63,861 nucleotides of DNA. It comes from Acidobacteriota bacterium (GTDB lineage Bacteria > Acidobacteriota > Terriglobia > Terriglobales > Acidobacteriaceae). The stretch covers positions 1 through 63,861 of the forward strand of contig JAGWNX010000009.1 of the NCBI GenBank assembly GCA_028872955.1. The letters are read 5' to 3'. Below are positions 8,224 through 16,761 of the stretch, piece by piece. The position numbers and the translations under genes are program-made. How positions within the stretch are numbered: position 1 is the stretch's first letter; every line of letters starts with the position of its first letter. The notes below the pieces were generated by a model. It was not told where the DNA came from. It made no database searches and was given only the letters and a program-made list of their open reading frames with translations.

Positions 8224-9233
8224 TGCGATCCGTAATGCGATCCCTGATGCAATTCAGGCTGCGATCCCGGACACAGCAGCTCTGCTGGCTGGTGTGCGTC
8301 ATGCTGCTGCTCTCGCTAGCGGCCCAGGCCCAGTTCAGCGGTCCGGCGCAGGGGCGGGATACCCCCATCAACACGCCCGTGACCTTGACCACAGACCCTG
8401 CGATCCTCTTCCCGCCTGCTCGCGAGATCCAGATCGGCGTGGGTGACCTGTTGAACGTTCATCTGTATCCCGTCACCGACTACGCACCCACGGCACGAGT
8501 GGCGCTGGATGGCACCGTGCAGCTGCCCCTGATTGGTGCGATCGCCGTGGATGGATTGTCCGTTCATCAGGTTGAGAACCTGATCGCGCAGAAGTTGACG
8601 GACGCGGGCATGTACCGCAACCCACAGGTCACCGTCCAGGTGGCGGAGTCTCCCAACCAGGTTGCGACGCTCTCGGGCGAGGTGCATGCCGTGGTGCCAG
8701 TGGCCGGGGGCAAGCGGCTGTTGGATGTGCTGGCCGCAGCGGGCGGTCTGCCACCGACGGCCAGCCACGTGCTGACCATCGAGCGCCCCGGGCTGGCGAC
8801 ACCGATCGTGGTCAGGATTGATACGGATCCGACCCGCAGCAGCAGCTACAACATTCCCATCTTCGCGAAGGACACCATCATCACGTCGCGCGTGGGAGTC
8901 GTGTATATGCTGGGAGCCTTCAAACAGCAGGGCGCAATCCCGCTCCAGTCGAACTCTCCCCTGACGCTGATGCAGGTGGTGTCGTTGGCAGGCGGTGCCG
9001 GCTACGAGGGGCAGTACAACGACATGCGCCTGGTGCGCACCATCGGGACCAGCCGCACGGTGGTCAAGCTGAATGTGCAGCGCGTACTGAATGGCAAGGA
9101 TCCTGACCCTGTGCTGCAGGCCGATGACATCGTCTTCCTGCCATCGAATGCGATGAAGGCTGCCATCAAGGTGGGTGGCCTGTCGACCGTAATTGCCATC
9201 GCCAGCGTCCTGTTGTATACCTTCCACCCCTAG
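8223..9233 (+). CDS. wza: Polysaccharide export outer-membrane protein (Wza-like, SLBB)
   Basis: 336 residues. It forms the periplasmic/outer-membrane export channel that docks on Wzc. A signal peptide covers residues 1-40 (LCWLVCVMLLLSLAAQA); there is no lipobox cysteine at the cleavage point, unlike E. coli Wza. The poly_export domain begins at about residue 66 (IQIGVGDLLNVHLYPV) with ALDGTVQLPLIGAIAVDG, followed by SLBB-type ligand-binding domains (VYMLGAFKQQGAIPLQ; LTLMQVVSLAGGAGYEG). A short hydrophobic tail near the end (TVIAIASVLLYTF) may be an outer-membrane helix. The ATG at 8223 overlaps the wzc stop; a GTG one codon upstream (8220) is the alternative. Confidence 0.9.
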   Translation: MRSVMRSLMQFRLRSRTQQLCWLVCVMLLLSLAAQAQFSGPAQGRDTPINTPVTLTTDPAILFPPAREIQIGVGDLLNVHLYPVTDYAPTARVALDGTVQLPLIGAIAVDGLSVHQVENLIAQKLTDAGMYRNPQVTVQVAESPNQVATLSGEVHAVVPVAGGKRLLDVLAAAGGLPPTASHVLTIERPGLATPIVVRIDTDPTRSSSYNIPIFAKDTIITSRVGVVYMLGAFKQQGAIPLQSNSPLTLMQVVSLAGGAGYEGQYNDMRLVRTIGTSRTVVKLNVQRVLNGKDPDPVLQADDIVFLPSNAMKAAIKVGGLSTVIAIASVLLYTFHP

Positions 9234-9258
9234 CTGGCCGCGGCAAACGAGGACATCC

Positions 9259-10527
9259 GTGCAGGACGAAGCGAAGACAAACCGCATCCGTCTGGCCTAT
9301 CTGGTCAGCCACCCCATTCAATATCAGGCCCCTTTGCTGCGCCGCATCGCACTGGAGCCGGATATCGACCTGACCGTGTTCTTCGGTTCGGACTTCTCTG
9401 TGCGCGGCTATCAGGACAAAGGCTTCGGCGTCGATGTGAAGTGGGATGTGCCGCTGCTGGAGGGGTATCGCTACGAGTTTCTCCCCAAGCTGCGCGACAC
9501 GGCGACCTACAGCGTTACCAGTCCCCTGAGCTACGGCATCTGGAGCCGCCTGCGTGGTCGCAACGGCGAGCCCGCCTTTGATGCCCTGTGGACCCATGGC
9601 TACGCCACGCTGAATGCACTGCACGGCATGTTGGCTGCCAAGTCCCTGGGGATTCCTGTGCTGGTGCGGGCCGAGAGCTGGCTGGCAGACCGCAGCCGCA
9701 GCCCCTGGAAGCTGGTCGCCAAGCAGGTCTTCTTCCACGCACTCCGGCCTTTCGTCGATGCCGTGCTGCCGATCGGCTCGCTGAATGCCGAGTACTGGCG
9801 CCACTACTTTGGCCCACAGATGCCTATGTTCCAGATGCCCTATGCGGTGGATAACGCCTACTTCCAGCATCAAAGCGAGTTGGCCACAAACCATCGCGAA
9901 GCGCTGCGGCAGGAGCTTGGCCTGGAGCCCGGCCGCCCCATCATTCTGTTTGCCAGCAAGCTGCAGACGCGCAAGCGTTGCTCTGATCTGGTTGAGGCGT
10001 ACCGCCGCCTGTGTACGCAGCGCAAGCAGACGCCTGTTCCCTACCTGCTGATCGTCGGAGACGGCGAAGAGCGCGCCGCGCTGCAGCAGCAGGCCAGCGC
10101 CACGGGCCTGGAGGGCATTCGCTTCTGCGGATTTCGTAACCAGTCGGAGCTGCCCCGATTCTTTGACCTTGCCAGCGTCTTCGTCCTGCCCTCAGAGCAT
10201 GAGCCCTGGGGCTTGATCGTCAACGAGGTGATGAACGCCGCGCGTGCCGTGATCGTAACCCAGGATGTCGGCAGCTACGTTGACCTGATCGCCGATGGTG
10301 TGGAGGGCTGTGTCTATCCGGTCCGCGACATCGGCGCACTGGTGGTTTGTCTTGAGCGTGTGCTGGCCAGTCCGGAGACCGCTGCGCAGATGGGCGAGCG
10401 AGCCCGCCAGCGCATCGACCAGTGGAGCTTTGAGCAGGATGTAGCCGGGCTGCGCGCGGCGCTGGCCCACATCACCCATCGCCTGCCGGCGGAGCGTTGC
10501 CACAGCACGGCCGCGCAACCCAACTGA
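9259..10527 (+). CDS. Glycosyltransferase family 4
   Basis: 422 residues from the GTG at 9259, which has AGGA a few bases upstream; the longer open frame would overlap wza and adds unrelated residues. GT-B fold: the N-terminal domain starts IRLAYLVSHPIQYQAPLLR and the C-terminal nucleotide-sugar domain has PIILFASKLQTRKRCSDLV, LLIVGDGEER and the E-x7-E type motif in LPSEHEPWGLIVNEVMNAAR. It probably transfers one sugar of the exopolysaccharide repeat unit from a nucleotide donor on the cytoplasmic face. It lies between wza and a second GT4 gene in one transcription unit. Donor and acceptor cannot be read from the sequence; UDP-xylose or UDP-glucuronate made by the neighbouring enzymes are candidates. 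Confidence 0.88.
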   Translation: MQDEAKTNRIRLAYLVSHPIQYQAPLLRRIALEPDIDLTVFFGSDFSVRGYQDKGFGVDVKWDVPLLEGYRYEFLPKLRDTATYSVTSPLSYGIWSRLRGRNGEPAFDALWTHGYATLNALHGMLAAKSLGIPVLVRAESWLADRSRSPWKLVAKQVFFHALRPFVDAVLPIGSLNAEYWRHYFGPQMPMFQMPYAVDNAYFQHQSELATNHREALRQELGLEPGRPIILFASKLQTRKRCSDLVEAYRRLCTQRKQTPVPYLLIVGDGEERAALQQQASATGLEGIRFCGFRNQSELPRFFDLASVFVLPSEHEPWGLIVNEVMNAARAVIVTQDVGSYVDLIADGVEGCVYPVRDIGALVVCLERVLASPETAAQMGERARQRIDQWSFEQDVAGLRAALAHITHRLPAERCHSTAAQPN

Positions 10528-10551
10528 TATCCTCAACAGGTCAAGGCAGCC

Positions 10552-11718
10552 ATGAGAATTCTGCACATAATCGCGACGCTGAACCCGGAGGCTGGTGGAC
10601 CTACGGAGTCCGTACGCGTGCTGCTGAGCTACGGCCCCATCGGCTACACCGGCGAGGTGGTTACGCTGGATCCGCCAGACGCGCCCTACCTGCGAGATGT
10701 CGGCTTTCCCGTGCATGCCCTGGGGCCTACCGGGCTGAACTACGGCTACACACCCAAACTGCTGCCCTGGCTCAAGGCGAATCGAGACCGCTTCGACGGC
10801 GTGGTCGTCAACGGCCTGTGGCAGTACTGCGGCCTGGCGGCCTGGTGGTCGCTGCGCGGACGCGTCCCCTACGTGGTCTTTACCCACGGCATGCTGGACC
10901 CATACTTCCGCCACGCCTTTCCGCTCAAACACCTCAAGAAGTGGCTCTACTGGGTGCCGTTTGAGTATCGCGTGCTGCGCGACGCGTATCGCGTGCTGTT
11001 CACCTCCAAGGCGGAGAAGGAGCTTGCCGAGCAGAGCTTCTCCCTGCACCGCTGGACGCCGTACGTCGTCCCCTACGGTGCCAGTGGGCCCACCGGAGAC
11101 CCGGAGCAACTACGGGAGGCGTTCTACGCTCTGTGCCCGCAGACATGCGGCCGCCGCTTCCTGCTCTTTCTGGGGCGCATCCATCGCAAGAAGGGCTGCG
11201 ATCTGCTGATTCAGGCGTTCTTGCGGCTGGCCCCCACCGACCCTGAGCTTTTCTTAGTGATGGCCGGACCAGACCAGCAAAAGTGGGTTGCAGAGCTCAA
11301 GCAACTGGTTGCCTCGGCCGGGTTGCAAGATCGGGTGATCTGGCCCGGAATGGTGCGTGGCGATGCCAAGTGGGGTGCCTTCTTTGCCTGCGAAGCCTTC
11401 ATCCTGCCCTCGCACCAGGAGAACTTCGGCATTGCAGTTGCCGAGGCGCTGGCCTGTGGTCGTCCGGTGCTGCTGAGCGACAAGGTAAATATCGCGGCGG
11501 ATATCGCCGAAGACAACGCAGGCCTGATGGAGCTGGATACCCTGGCGGGTACATGCCGCCTGCTGGAGCGCTGGATCGCGATGTCGCCCGACGAGCGCGC
11601 GGCGATGTCTGCACAGGCCACCCGAACCTACGTGACGCGGTACGACATGCAGGAGAACGCAAAGACCATCATCCAGCTTCTAGCCACCGTCAAGCATCAG
11701 GGATCAGCGGAGGTCTGA
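10552..11718 (+). CDS. Glycosyltransferase family 4
   Basis: 388 residues. GT-B glycosyltransferase: N-terminal MRILHIIATLNPEAGGPTES with the acceptor-side glycine loop, VPYVVFTHGMLDP in the middle, and a C-terminal donor domain FLLFLGRIHRKKGCDLLIQA, LFLVMAGPDQQ and LPSHQENFGIAVAEALACG containing the E-x7-E pair. It starts 24 bp after the preceding GT4 and its TGA overlaps by one base the ATG of the WcaF-like acetyltransferase, so the three are probably co-transcribed. The donor sugar is unknown. Pairing of a GT4 with a WcaF acetyltransferase is common in colanic-acid-like clusters. Confidence 0.88.
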   Translation: MRILHIIATLNPEAGGPTESVRVLLSYGPIGYTGEVVTLDPPDAPYLRDVGFPVHALGPTGLNYGYTPKLLPWLKANRDRFDGVVVNGLWQYCGLAAWWSLRGRVPYVVFTHGMLDPYFRHAFPLKHLKKWLYWVPFEYRVLRDAYRVLFTSKAEKELAEQSFSLHRWTPYVVPYGASGPTGDPEQLREAFYALCPQTCGRRFLLFLGRIHRKKGCDLLIQAFLRLAPTDPELFLVMAGPDQQKWVAELKQLVASAGLQDRVIWPGMVRGDAKWGAFFACEAFILPSHQENFGIAVAEALACGRPVLLSDKVNIAADIAEDNAGLMELDTLAGTCRLLERWIAMSPDERAAMSAQATRTYVTRYDMQENAKTIIQLLATVKHQGSAEV

Positions 11719-12326
11719 TGGCGAGGTCGCCCCACTACCACGCTGCGCAACACATGGGCGAAGGTGCGGAGCCCGATCCTTATCTGAGACCAGCGTTTCC
11801 CCTGGGAGATCGGCTGCGTCGCGTCGTCTGGCAGGCGTGCTGGTTGCTGCTCTATCGCACCTCGCCGCGTCCGCTGCACGGCTGGCGGTCCATGCTGCTG
11901 CGTCTCTTTGGAGCCACCATGGGACCGAACTGCCACTTCTATCCAGGCTCCAGGATATGGGCCCCGTGGAACCTGCACTGTGCCGACCAGGTGACCGCCG
12001 CCAACGGCGCCGAGATCTACAATCCTGCTCCGGTGACGCTCGGCTCGCACGCCATTCTGTCGCAGGATGCCTACCTGTGCGGCGCGACCCATGACTACCA
12101 GGACCCTGCATTCCCTCTGCTGGCCTACAGCATGCAGGTGGGTGCCTATGCCTGGATCTGCGCGCGAGCAGCGGTCGCGCCGGGGGTGCAGGTTGGAGAA
12201 GGGGCCGTACTGGGGCTGGCTTCGGTAGCAACCCGCGACCTGGATGCATGGACTGTCTATGCGGGCTCCCCGGCCGTGGCCGTCAAGCCACGCCGCCCCA
12301 TCACCGGCGCCGAGCCCCCGGCCTAG
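11718..12326 (+). CDS. WcaF-like exopolysaccharide O-acetyltransferase
   Basis: 202 residues from the ATG at 11718, which overlaps the stop of the upstream GT4. Left-handed beta-helix (hexapeptide repeat) acyltransferase of the WcaF/NodL type: the motif PLHGWRSMLLRLFGATMGPN leads into hexad repeats (ITLGSHAILSQDAYLCGATHDY, with the catalytic-type His in ATHDY), then GAYAWICARAAVAPGVQVGEG, LGLASVATRDL and the ending VYAGSPAVAVKPR. It probably acetylates a sugar of the repeat unit using acetyl-CoA. The stop codon overlaps that of the convergent receiver-domain gene, so this is the right end of the polysaccharide operon. The open frame extends upstream inside the GT4 gene, but that part is antisense-like filler. 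Confidence 0.88.
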   Translation: MARSPHYHAAQHMGEGAEPDPYLRPAFPLGDRLRRVVWQACWLLLYRTSPRPLHGWRSMLLRLFGATMGPNCHFYPGSRIWAPWNLHCADQVTAANGAEIYNPAPVTLGSHAILSQDAYLCGATHDYQDPAFPLLAYSMQVGAYAWICARAAVAPGVQVGEGAVLGLASVATRDLDAWTVYAGSPAVAVKPRRPITGAEPPA

Positions 12327-12703
12327 GACCGCAGCCGATGCAACAGATCGGTGGGATGCACGGGCTTGGCGAGAATCTCGAACTCATACCCCTGCGCCTT
12401 GGCCTCATCCAGCAGACCCGCCGTAGCAGACTTGCCTGAGAACAGCAGAATCTTGCAGCGAGGATAGCGCTTGCGCGTGATGATGGCGGCTTCAATGCCC
12501 GATATGCCCGACATGATCACGTCCGAGATCAGCATATCCGGCTCAAACTCCTCCAAAGTCTCAACGATCTGCTCGCCGCTGTAGACCGCGCGTGCTTCGA
12601 ATCCTGCCTGGCTCAGGATGATAGCCAGGGTGCTGGCGATCAGTCGTTCATCGTCGGCAATGATAATCTTCGGCTTGACTGCGGTGGGTAGTGCTTCAGA
12701 CAT
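12323..12703 (-). CDS. Stand-alone response-regulator receiver protein
   Basis: 126 residues, a CheY-like receiver only. Acidic pocket IIADDE at residues 14-19, phospho-acceptor Asp in LISDVI at about 60, the Ser/Thr switch in LLFSGKS and the conserved Lys in LAKPVHP are all present, so it should be phosphorylatable. There is no output domain and no histidine kinase nearby. Such orphan receivers act by binding partner proteins. It is convergent with the polysaccharide operon (4-bp stop overlap) and divergent from the ABC transporter; a role in controlling either is only positional inference. Confidence 0.88.
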   Translation of the reverse strand: MSEALPTAVKPKIIIADDERLIASTLAIILSQAGFEARAVYSGEQIVETLEEFEPDMLISDVIMSGISGIEAAIITRKRYPRCKILLFSGKSATAGLLDEAKAQGYEFEILAKPVHPTDLLHRLRS

Positions 12704-12875
12704 GCGGTAGGTCCCCGGTAGAGCTCTATGATTTTGTGCGGTGACTTACGAGGAATTCGTAGGCGGAATGCCTTCACCCAAAATTTGTTCTCTGGTAATG
12801 ATACGCTGACGCCAGCGTTGCTAGGGTTAAGGCTTCCTTGGACGACTGAGCCCGAACATCAGGACCATTCATTTC

Positions 12876-14228
12876 ATGCCAGAGACTATCATACGAGCGG
12901 AGCGGGTGGAGAAGTACTACGCTCAACCCAGCGAGAACCGTATCCAGGTGATCGCGCCCACCGATCTGTCGATCGTTCCGGGAGAGATCGTCGCTGTGCT
13001 TGGGCCCTCAGGCTCGGGCAAATCGACCCTGCTGCGTATGCTGACCGGGCTCTCCCGTCCCTCCGCGGGTCAGGTGTACTGGCACGAGGCACCGATCTCC
13101 AACGCGCAGATCAACGTCTCGATCGTCTTCCAGAGCTTTGCCTTGTTCCCCTGGCTCACCGTGCAGGAGAACGTCGAGGCACCGCTGAAGGCGCGCGGCA
13201 TGGAGCCGGGGGAGCGCCGCAAGCGCGCCCTGAAGATTCTTGACACGGTTGGCCTGGACGGCTTTCAGGCCGCGTACCCGAAGGAGCTCTCCGGCGGCAT
13301 GCGCCAGCGGGTAGGCTTTGCACGCGCCCTGGTGGTGGAGCCCGAGGTGCTCTTCATGGATGAGCCCTTCTCTGCCCTGGACGTCCTGACCGCAGAGAAC
13401 CTGCGCAGTGAGCTGCTGGAGCTGTGGCAGAACAAGACCATTCCGACGCGTGCCATCTTCCTGGTGACCCACAACATTGAAGAGGCCGTGCTGCTGGCCG
13501 ATCGCATTATTGTGCTGGGGCGTAACCCCGGGCACGTGCGTACGGACTTCAAGGTCACCCTGCAGCACCCGCGCGACCGCAAGGCCACCGCGTTTACGCA
13601 GCTGGTGGATTACATCTACAAAGTGCTGACCCAGCCGGAGGCCAAGCCCCCCGCACTGCCCCAGACGCCCGAGGGCAAGCGCGTTCGCGACCAGCGGCAG
13701 ATGCACTACCAGATGCTACCTCACGCACGGCCTGGCGGGATTGCGGGCCTGCTGGAGCTGCTTCTGGACCACAACGGCAAAGATGACATCTACCGCCTGG
13801 CCGACGATCTGGCCTTTGAGATCGACGACCTGCTGCCCATCGTCGATGCCGCTCAGCTGCTGGGTTTCCTGACCGTGAATGAGGGCGATGCCGCCATCAC
13901 CCCCAAGGGCGCGGAGTTCGCCAACTCCGAGATTCTGCGCCAGAAGGAGCTGTTCCGCACCGCTGCCGTCGAGAACGTGCTGCTGCTGCGACAGATCGTC
14001 CGCGCCATTGAGGCGAAGAGCGACCATACCGTAGCAGAGGACTTCTTCCACGACCTGCTGGACGAGCAGTTCAGCGAAGAGGAGACGGTGCTGCAGCTTG
14101 AGACCGCAATCAACTGGGGCCGCTACGCCGAGCTGTTTGACTTTGACGCCTCGCGCCGCCGCTTCATGCAGATTGAAAAGCTGGCCCCGGAGAGTGACAC
14201 GCCCTCTGCCGAGGAGATCGACGCGTGA
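12876..14228 (+). CDS. ABC transporter ATP-binding protein, nitrate/sulfonate type, with C-terminal AAA-associated domain
   Basis: 450 residues. The N-terminal 250 residues form an ABC ATPase of the NitT/TauT family: Walker A GPSGSGKS at about 43, Q-loop VFQSFALFPW, signature LSGGMRQR at about 139, Walker B VLFMDEPFSALD and the switch His in VTHNIEEAV. A C-terminal extension from about residue 285 (GGIAGLLELLLDHNGKDDIY to WGRYAELFDFDASRRRF) corresponds to the AAA-associated C-terminal domain found in a subset of these ATPases and is probably regulatory. Its stop overlaps the GTG of the permease gene by 3 bp. No periplasmic binding protein is encoded in the window, so the substrate is unknown. 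Confidence 0.9.
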   Translation: MPETIIRAERVEKYYAQPSENRIQVIAPTDLSIVPGEIVAVLGPSGSGKSTLLRMLTGLSRPSAGQVYWHEAPISNAQINVSIVFQSFALFPWLTVQENVEAPLKARGMEPGERRKRALKILDTVGLDGFQAAYPKELSGGMRQRVGFARALVVEPEVLFMDEPFSALDVLTAENLRSELLELWQNKTIPTRAIFLVTHNIEEAVLLADRIIVLGRNPGHVRTDFKVTLQHPRDRKATAFTQLVDYIYKVLTQPEAKPPALPQTPEGKRVRDQRQMHYQMLPHARPGGIAGLLELLLDHNGKDDIYRLADDLAFEIDDLLPIVDAAQLLGFLTVNEGDAAITPKGAEFANSEILRQKELFRTAAVENVLLLRQIVRAIEAKSDHTVAEDFFHDLLDEQFSEEETVLQLETAINWGRYAELFDFDASRRRFMQIEKLAPESDTPSAEEIDA

Positions 14229-16000
14229 TTCCACCGCTGGGCACGCAGCACAGCCGCGGCCGGGAGATGCTGGGCCGCTCCCAGGTCTTGCGGCGCAGTT
14301 GGCCCTTCCTGCTGGACGTCACGGTCGCCATCATCGGACTGGCCTGCTTCTATTGCATCGTGCTGATTGCAAAGTTCTGGGCCGGGCCGCCGAATACCTT
14401 GATGGTGGTATCCCTCAGCCCGCGGGCCCTGCCGCTGTATGCCTTCTACTCGGTGGTGCGCATCGGGCTGGCCTACCTGCTAAGCCTGGCCTTCGCCATC
14501 AGCTACGGGTATATGGCGGCCTACACGCCCAGGGTTGAGGCCTTCATGATCGCGGTGCTGGACATTCTGCAGTCCATCCCGGTGCTCAGCTTTCTGCCTG
14601 GTGTCATGCTGGCCATGGTGGGCCTGTTCCCCACGCGTCACCTGGGCGTGGAGCTGGGTGCCATCGTGCTCATCTTCACCGGCGCGGTGTGGAACATGGC
14701 CTTCAGCTTTTACTCCTCGCTCAAGAGCATTCCACGCGAGTTGCGCGAGGCCACCGAGATCTACCAGTTCTCCGCCTGGCAGCGGCTGGTGCAACTGGAG
14801 CTGCCCTACGCAGCCATCGGCCTGCTGTGGAACTCCATCATGTCGGTCGCCGGGGGCTGGTTCTTCCTCATGGCCTGCGAGATGTTCCACTTCCGCTCGC
14901 GGGACTTCCGCCTGCCGGGCCTGGGCTCGTACCTGCAGACGGCGGCGGACCAGGGCGACCTGCGCGCCATCCTGTGGGGCATGGGCACCATGGTCGCGAT
15001 CATCGTCGCCACAGATCAGCTGGTGTGGCGGCCACTCATCGCCTGGAGCGACAAGTTCAAGTTTGAGCAGGTGGAGAGCTCCAAGCGCGTAGCCTCGCCC
15101 ATCCTGCACCTGTTTACACACTCCAACGCGCTGCAGGCGCTGCGCCGCAGCACCATCGACCCGCTCAGCGAAGGCATCTATGCGCGGCTGGCACAGCATC
15201 GCGACGAAAAGCGCAAGCAGCCACCGCAGCGCAGCGAGGAGCCCCGCCGCTCAGCTCGCGCCGCCCAGGCCGGCCTGGCCGTACTCGTCGTCTCGCTGGT
15301 CATCTACCTGGCGTGGCAGACCGTCGTCCTGCTTCGGCCAGTGACGGGAGCACAGTACATCCGGCTGCTGCAGGGAGCGCTCGCCACCTTCCTGCGCGTC
15401 AACCTCTCGCTTCTGCTGGCCGCGGGATGGACGATTCCCGCCGGCGTTGCCATCGGCTTTCATCCGCGGCTGGCCCGCCTGGCGCAGCCGCTGGCGCAGA
15501 TCGCGGCCTCCGTTCCGGCTACAGCGCTCTTCCCGGTCATCCTGCTGGCGCTGGTGCGGCTGGGCGGCGGCCTGGGCCTGGGCTCCATTGCGCTCATGCT
15601 GCTGGGCACGCAGTGGTACATCCTGTTCAACGTCATCGCCGGGGCGCTCGCCATCCCCACCGACCTGAAGGAAGTCGCCACCCTCTTCCGGTTCGGCACC
15701 GTGCAGCGGTGGAAGACGGTGATTCTGCCCGGCATCTTTCCCTTCCTCATCACCGGCATGGTCACGGCCTCTGGCGGTGCCTGGAACGCGAGCATCATCG
15801 CCGAGTACTTCCGGCTGAACAATCAGACGCTGGAGACGATCGGCCTGGGGGCACAGATCAGCGCCGCCACCGAACACGGCGAGTTCCCCATCCTTTTGCT
15901 CGGCACCATCCTCATCTCGCTGATGGTGGTGACCACCAACCGTCTGCTGTGGCGACCACTCTTCCGGCTGGCAGAGACCCGCTACAAGCTCGGCGCCTGA
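14225..16000 (+). CDS. ABC transporter permease, fused double BPD domain, nitrate/sulfonate type
   Basis: 591 residues with two permease modules in one chain. Each half contains an EAA-type loop that contacts the ATPase: ELREATEIYQFSAWQRLVQ with LPYAAIGLLW in the first half and DLKEVATLFRFGTVQRWK with LPGIFPFLI in the second. About 11-12 membrane helices are visible, joined by a charged hydrophilic linker (RDEKRKQPPQRSEEPRR, about residues 320-340). The start is a GTG overlapping the upstream ATPase stop. The fusion means one polypeptide can form the whole membrane pore. The transported solute cannot be assigned; nitrate, sulfonate, taurine or bicarbonate transporters are the relatives. Confidence 0.88.
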   Translation: MIPPLGTQHSRGREMLGRSQVLRRSWPFLLDVTVAIIGLACFYCIVLIAKFWAGPPNTLMVVSLSPRALPLYAFYSVVRIGLAYLLSLAFAISYGYMAAYTPRVEAFMIAVLDILQSIPVLSFLPGVMLAMVGLFPTRHLGVELGAIVLIFTGAVWNMAFSFYSSLKSIPRELREATEIYQFSAWQRLVQLELPYAAIGLLWNSIMSVAGGWFFLMACEMFHFRSRDFRLPGLGSYLQTAADQGDLRAILWGMGTMVAIIVATDQLVWRPLIAWSDKFKFEQVESSKRVASPILHLFTHSNALQALRRSTIDPLSEGIYARLAQHRDEKRKQPPQRSEEPRRSARAAQAGLAVLVVSLVIYLAWQTVVLLRPVTGAQYIRLLQGALATFLRVNLSLLLAAGWTIPAGVAIGFHPRLARLAQPLAQIAASVPATALFPVILLALVRLGGGLGLGSIALMLLGTQWYILFNVIAGALAIPTDLKEVATLFRFGTVQRWKTVILPGIFPFLITGMVTASGGAWNASIIAEYFRLNNQTLETIGLGAQISAATEHGEFPILLLGTILISLMVVTTNRLLWRPLFRLAETRYKLGA

Positions 16001-16037
16001 CCCCGGAACCCACCGTTGCCGGTGATATCCTGACCCT

Positions 16038-16736
16038 ATGAAATTTGGTGTGCTCATCTTTCCGGGGTCCAACTGCGACCACGACACCTTCCACGTCGTC
16101 GAGTCCGTCCTGCAGCAGCCGGTCACCTTCCTGTGGCATGCTTCAGAGGACCTGCAGGGGTGCGACGCCATCCTGGTGCCGGGCGGCTTCTCCTACGGCG
16201 ACTACCTGCGTACGGGCGCCATCGCCAAGTTCGCCCCGGTCATGCAGTCGGTGGCGCGCTTTGCCCACTCGGGCGGCCTGGTCATGGGCATCTGCAACGG
16301 CTTCCAGATCCTGTGCGAGTCTGGCCTGCTGCCCGGCGCGCTGATGCGCAACGCCAGCCAGCAGTACATCTGCAAGCAGGTCAATCTGCGCACAGAGACC
16401 TCCAACTCACCATTTACGCAGGGCATTGCCCGCGGCGAGGTGCTGCGGATGCCGATTGGCCACATGGAAGGTAACTACTTCTGCGATGCCGAGACCCTGG
16501 CCCGCCTGAAGGCCGAAGATCGCATCGCCTTCCGCTATGCTTCGCCGACCGGCGAGATCACCGCCGAGGCCAACCCCAACGGCTCGCTGGAGAACATCGC
16601 CGGCGTGCTGAGCGAAGGCCGCAACGTGCTGGGCATGATGCCGCACCCGGATCGCTCCAGCGAAGGGCTGCTGGGCTCTGCCGATGGCCTGCGGCTCTTC
16701 CAATCCATCGCCACCAGCCTGGCGGCGGCACAGTAA
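16038..16736 (+). CDS. purQ: Phosphoribosylformylglycinamidine synthase, glutaminase subunit PurQ
   Basis: 232 residues. It is the glutamine amidotransferase subunit that supplies ammonia to PurL in step four of de novo purine synthesis. Class I amidotransferase triad: nucleophile Cys in [13 protein letters not shown], and His and Glu in [10 protein letters not shown]. The N-terminus [16 protein letters not shown] and the motif [11 protein letters not shown] are PurQ signatures. It is the small PurQ type that needs a separate PurL and PurS; neither is in the window. It is followed after 25 bp by the CpsB-type phosphatase gene, with which it may be co-transcribed without functional link. Confidence 0.95.
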   Translation: MKFGVLIFPGSNCDHDTFHVVESVLQQPVTFLWHASEDLQGCDAILVPGGFSYGDYLRTGAIAKFAPVMQSVARFAHSGGLVMGICNGFQILCESGLLPGALMRNASQQYICKQVNLRTETSNSPFTQGIARGEVLRMPIGHMEGNYFCDAETLARLKAEDRIAFRYASPTGEITAEANPNGSLENIAGVLSEGRNVLGMMPHPDRSSEGLLGSADGLRLFQSIATSLAAAQ

Positions 16737-16761
16737 CCGGATCACCGAGGCGACGCAGACG

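Noticed and set aside
12747-12761. Dyad TACGA-GGAAT-TCGTA upstream of the ABC transporter genes
   Set aside because: Arms of only 5 bp with no extension; expected by chance in a region of this size.
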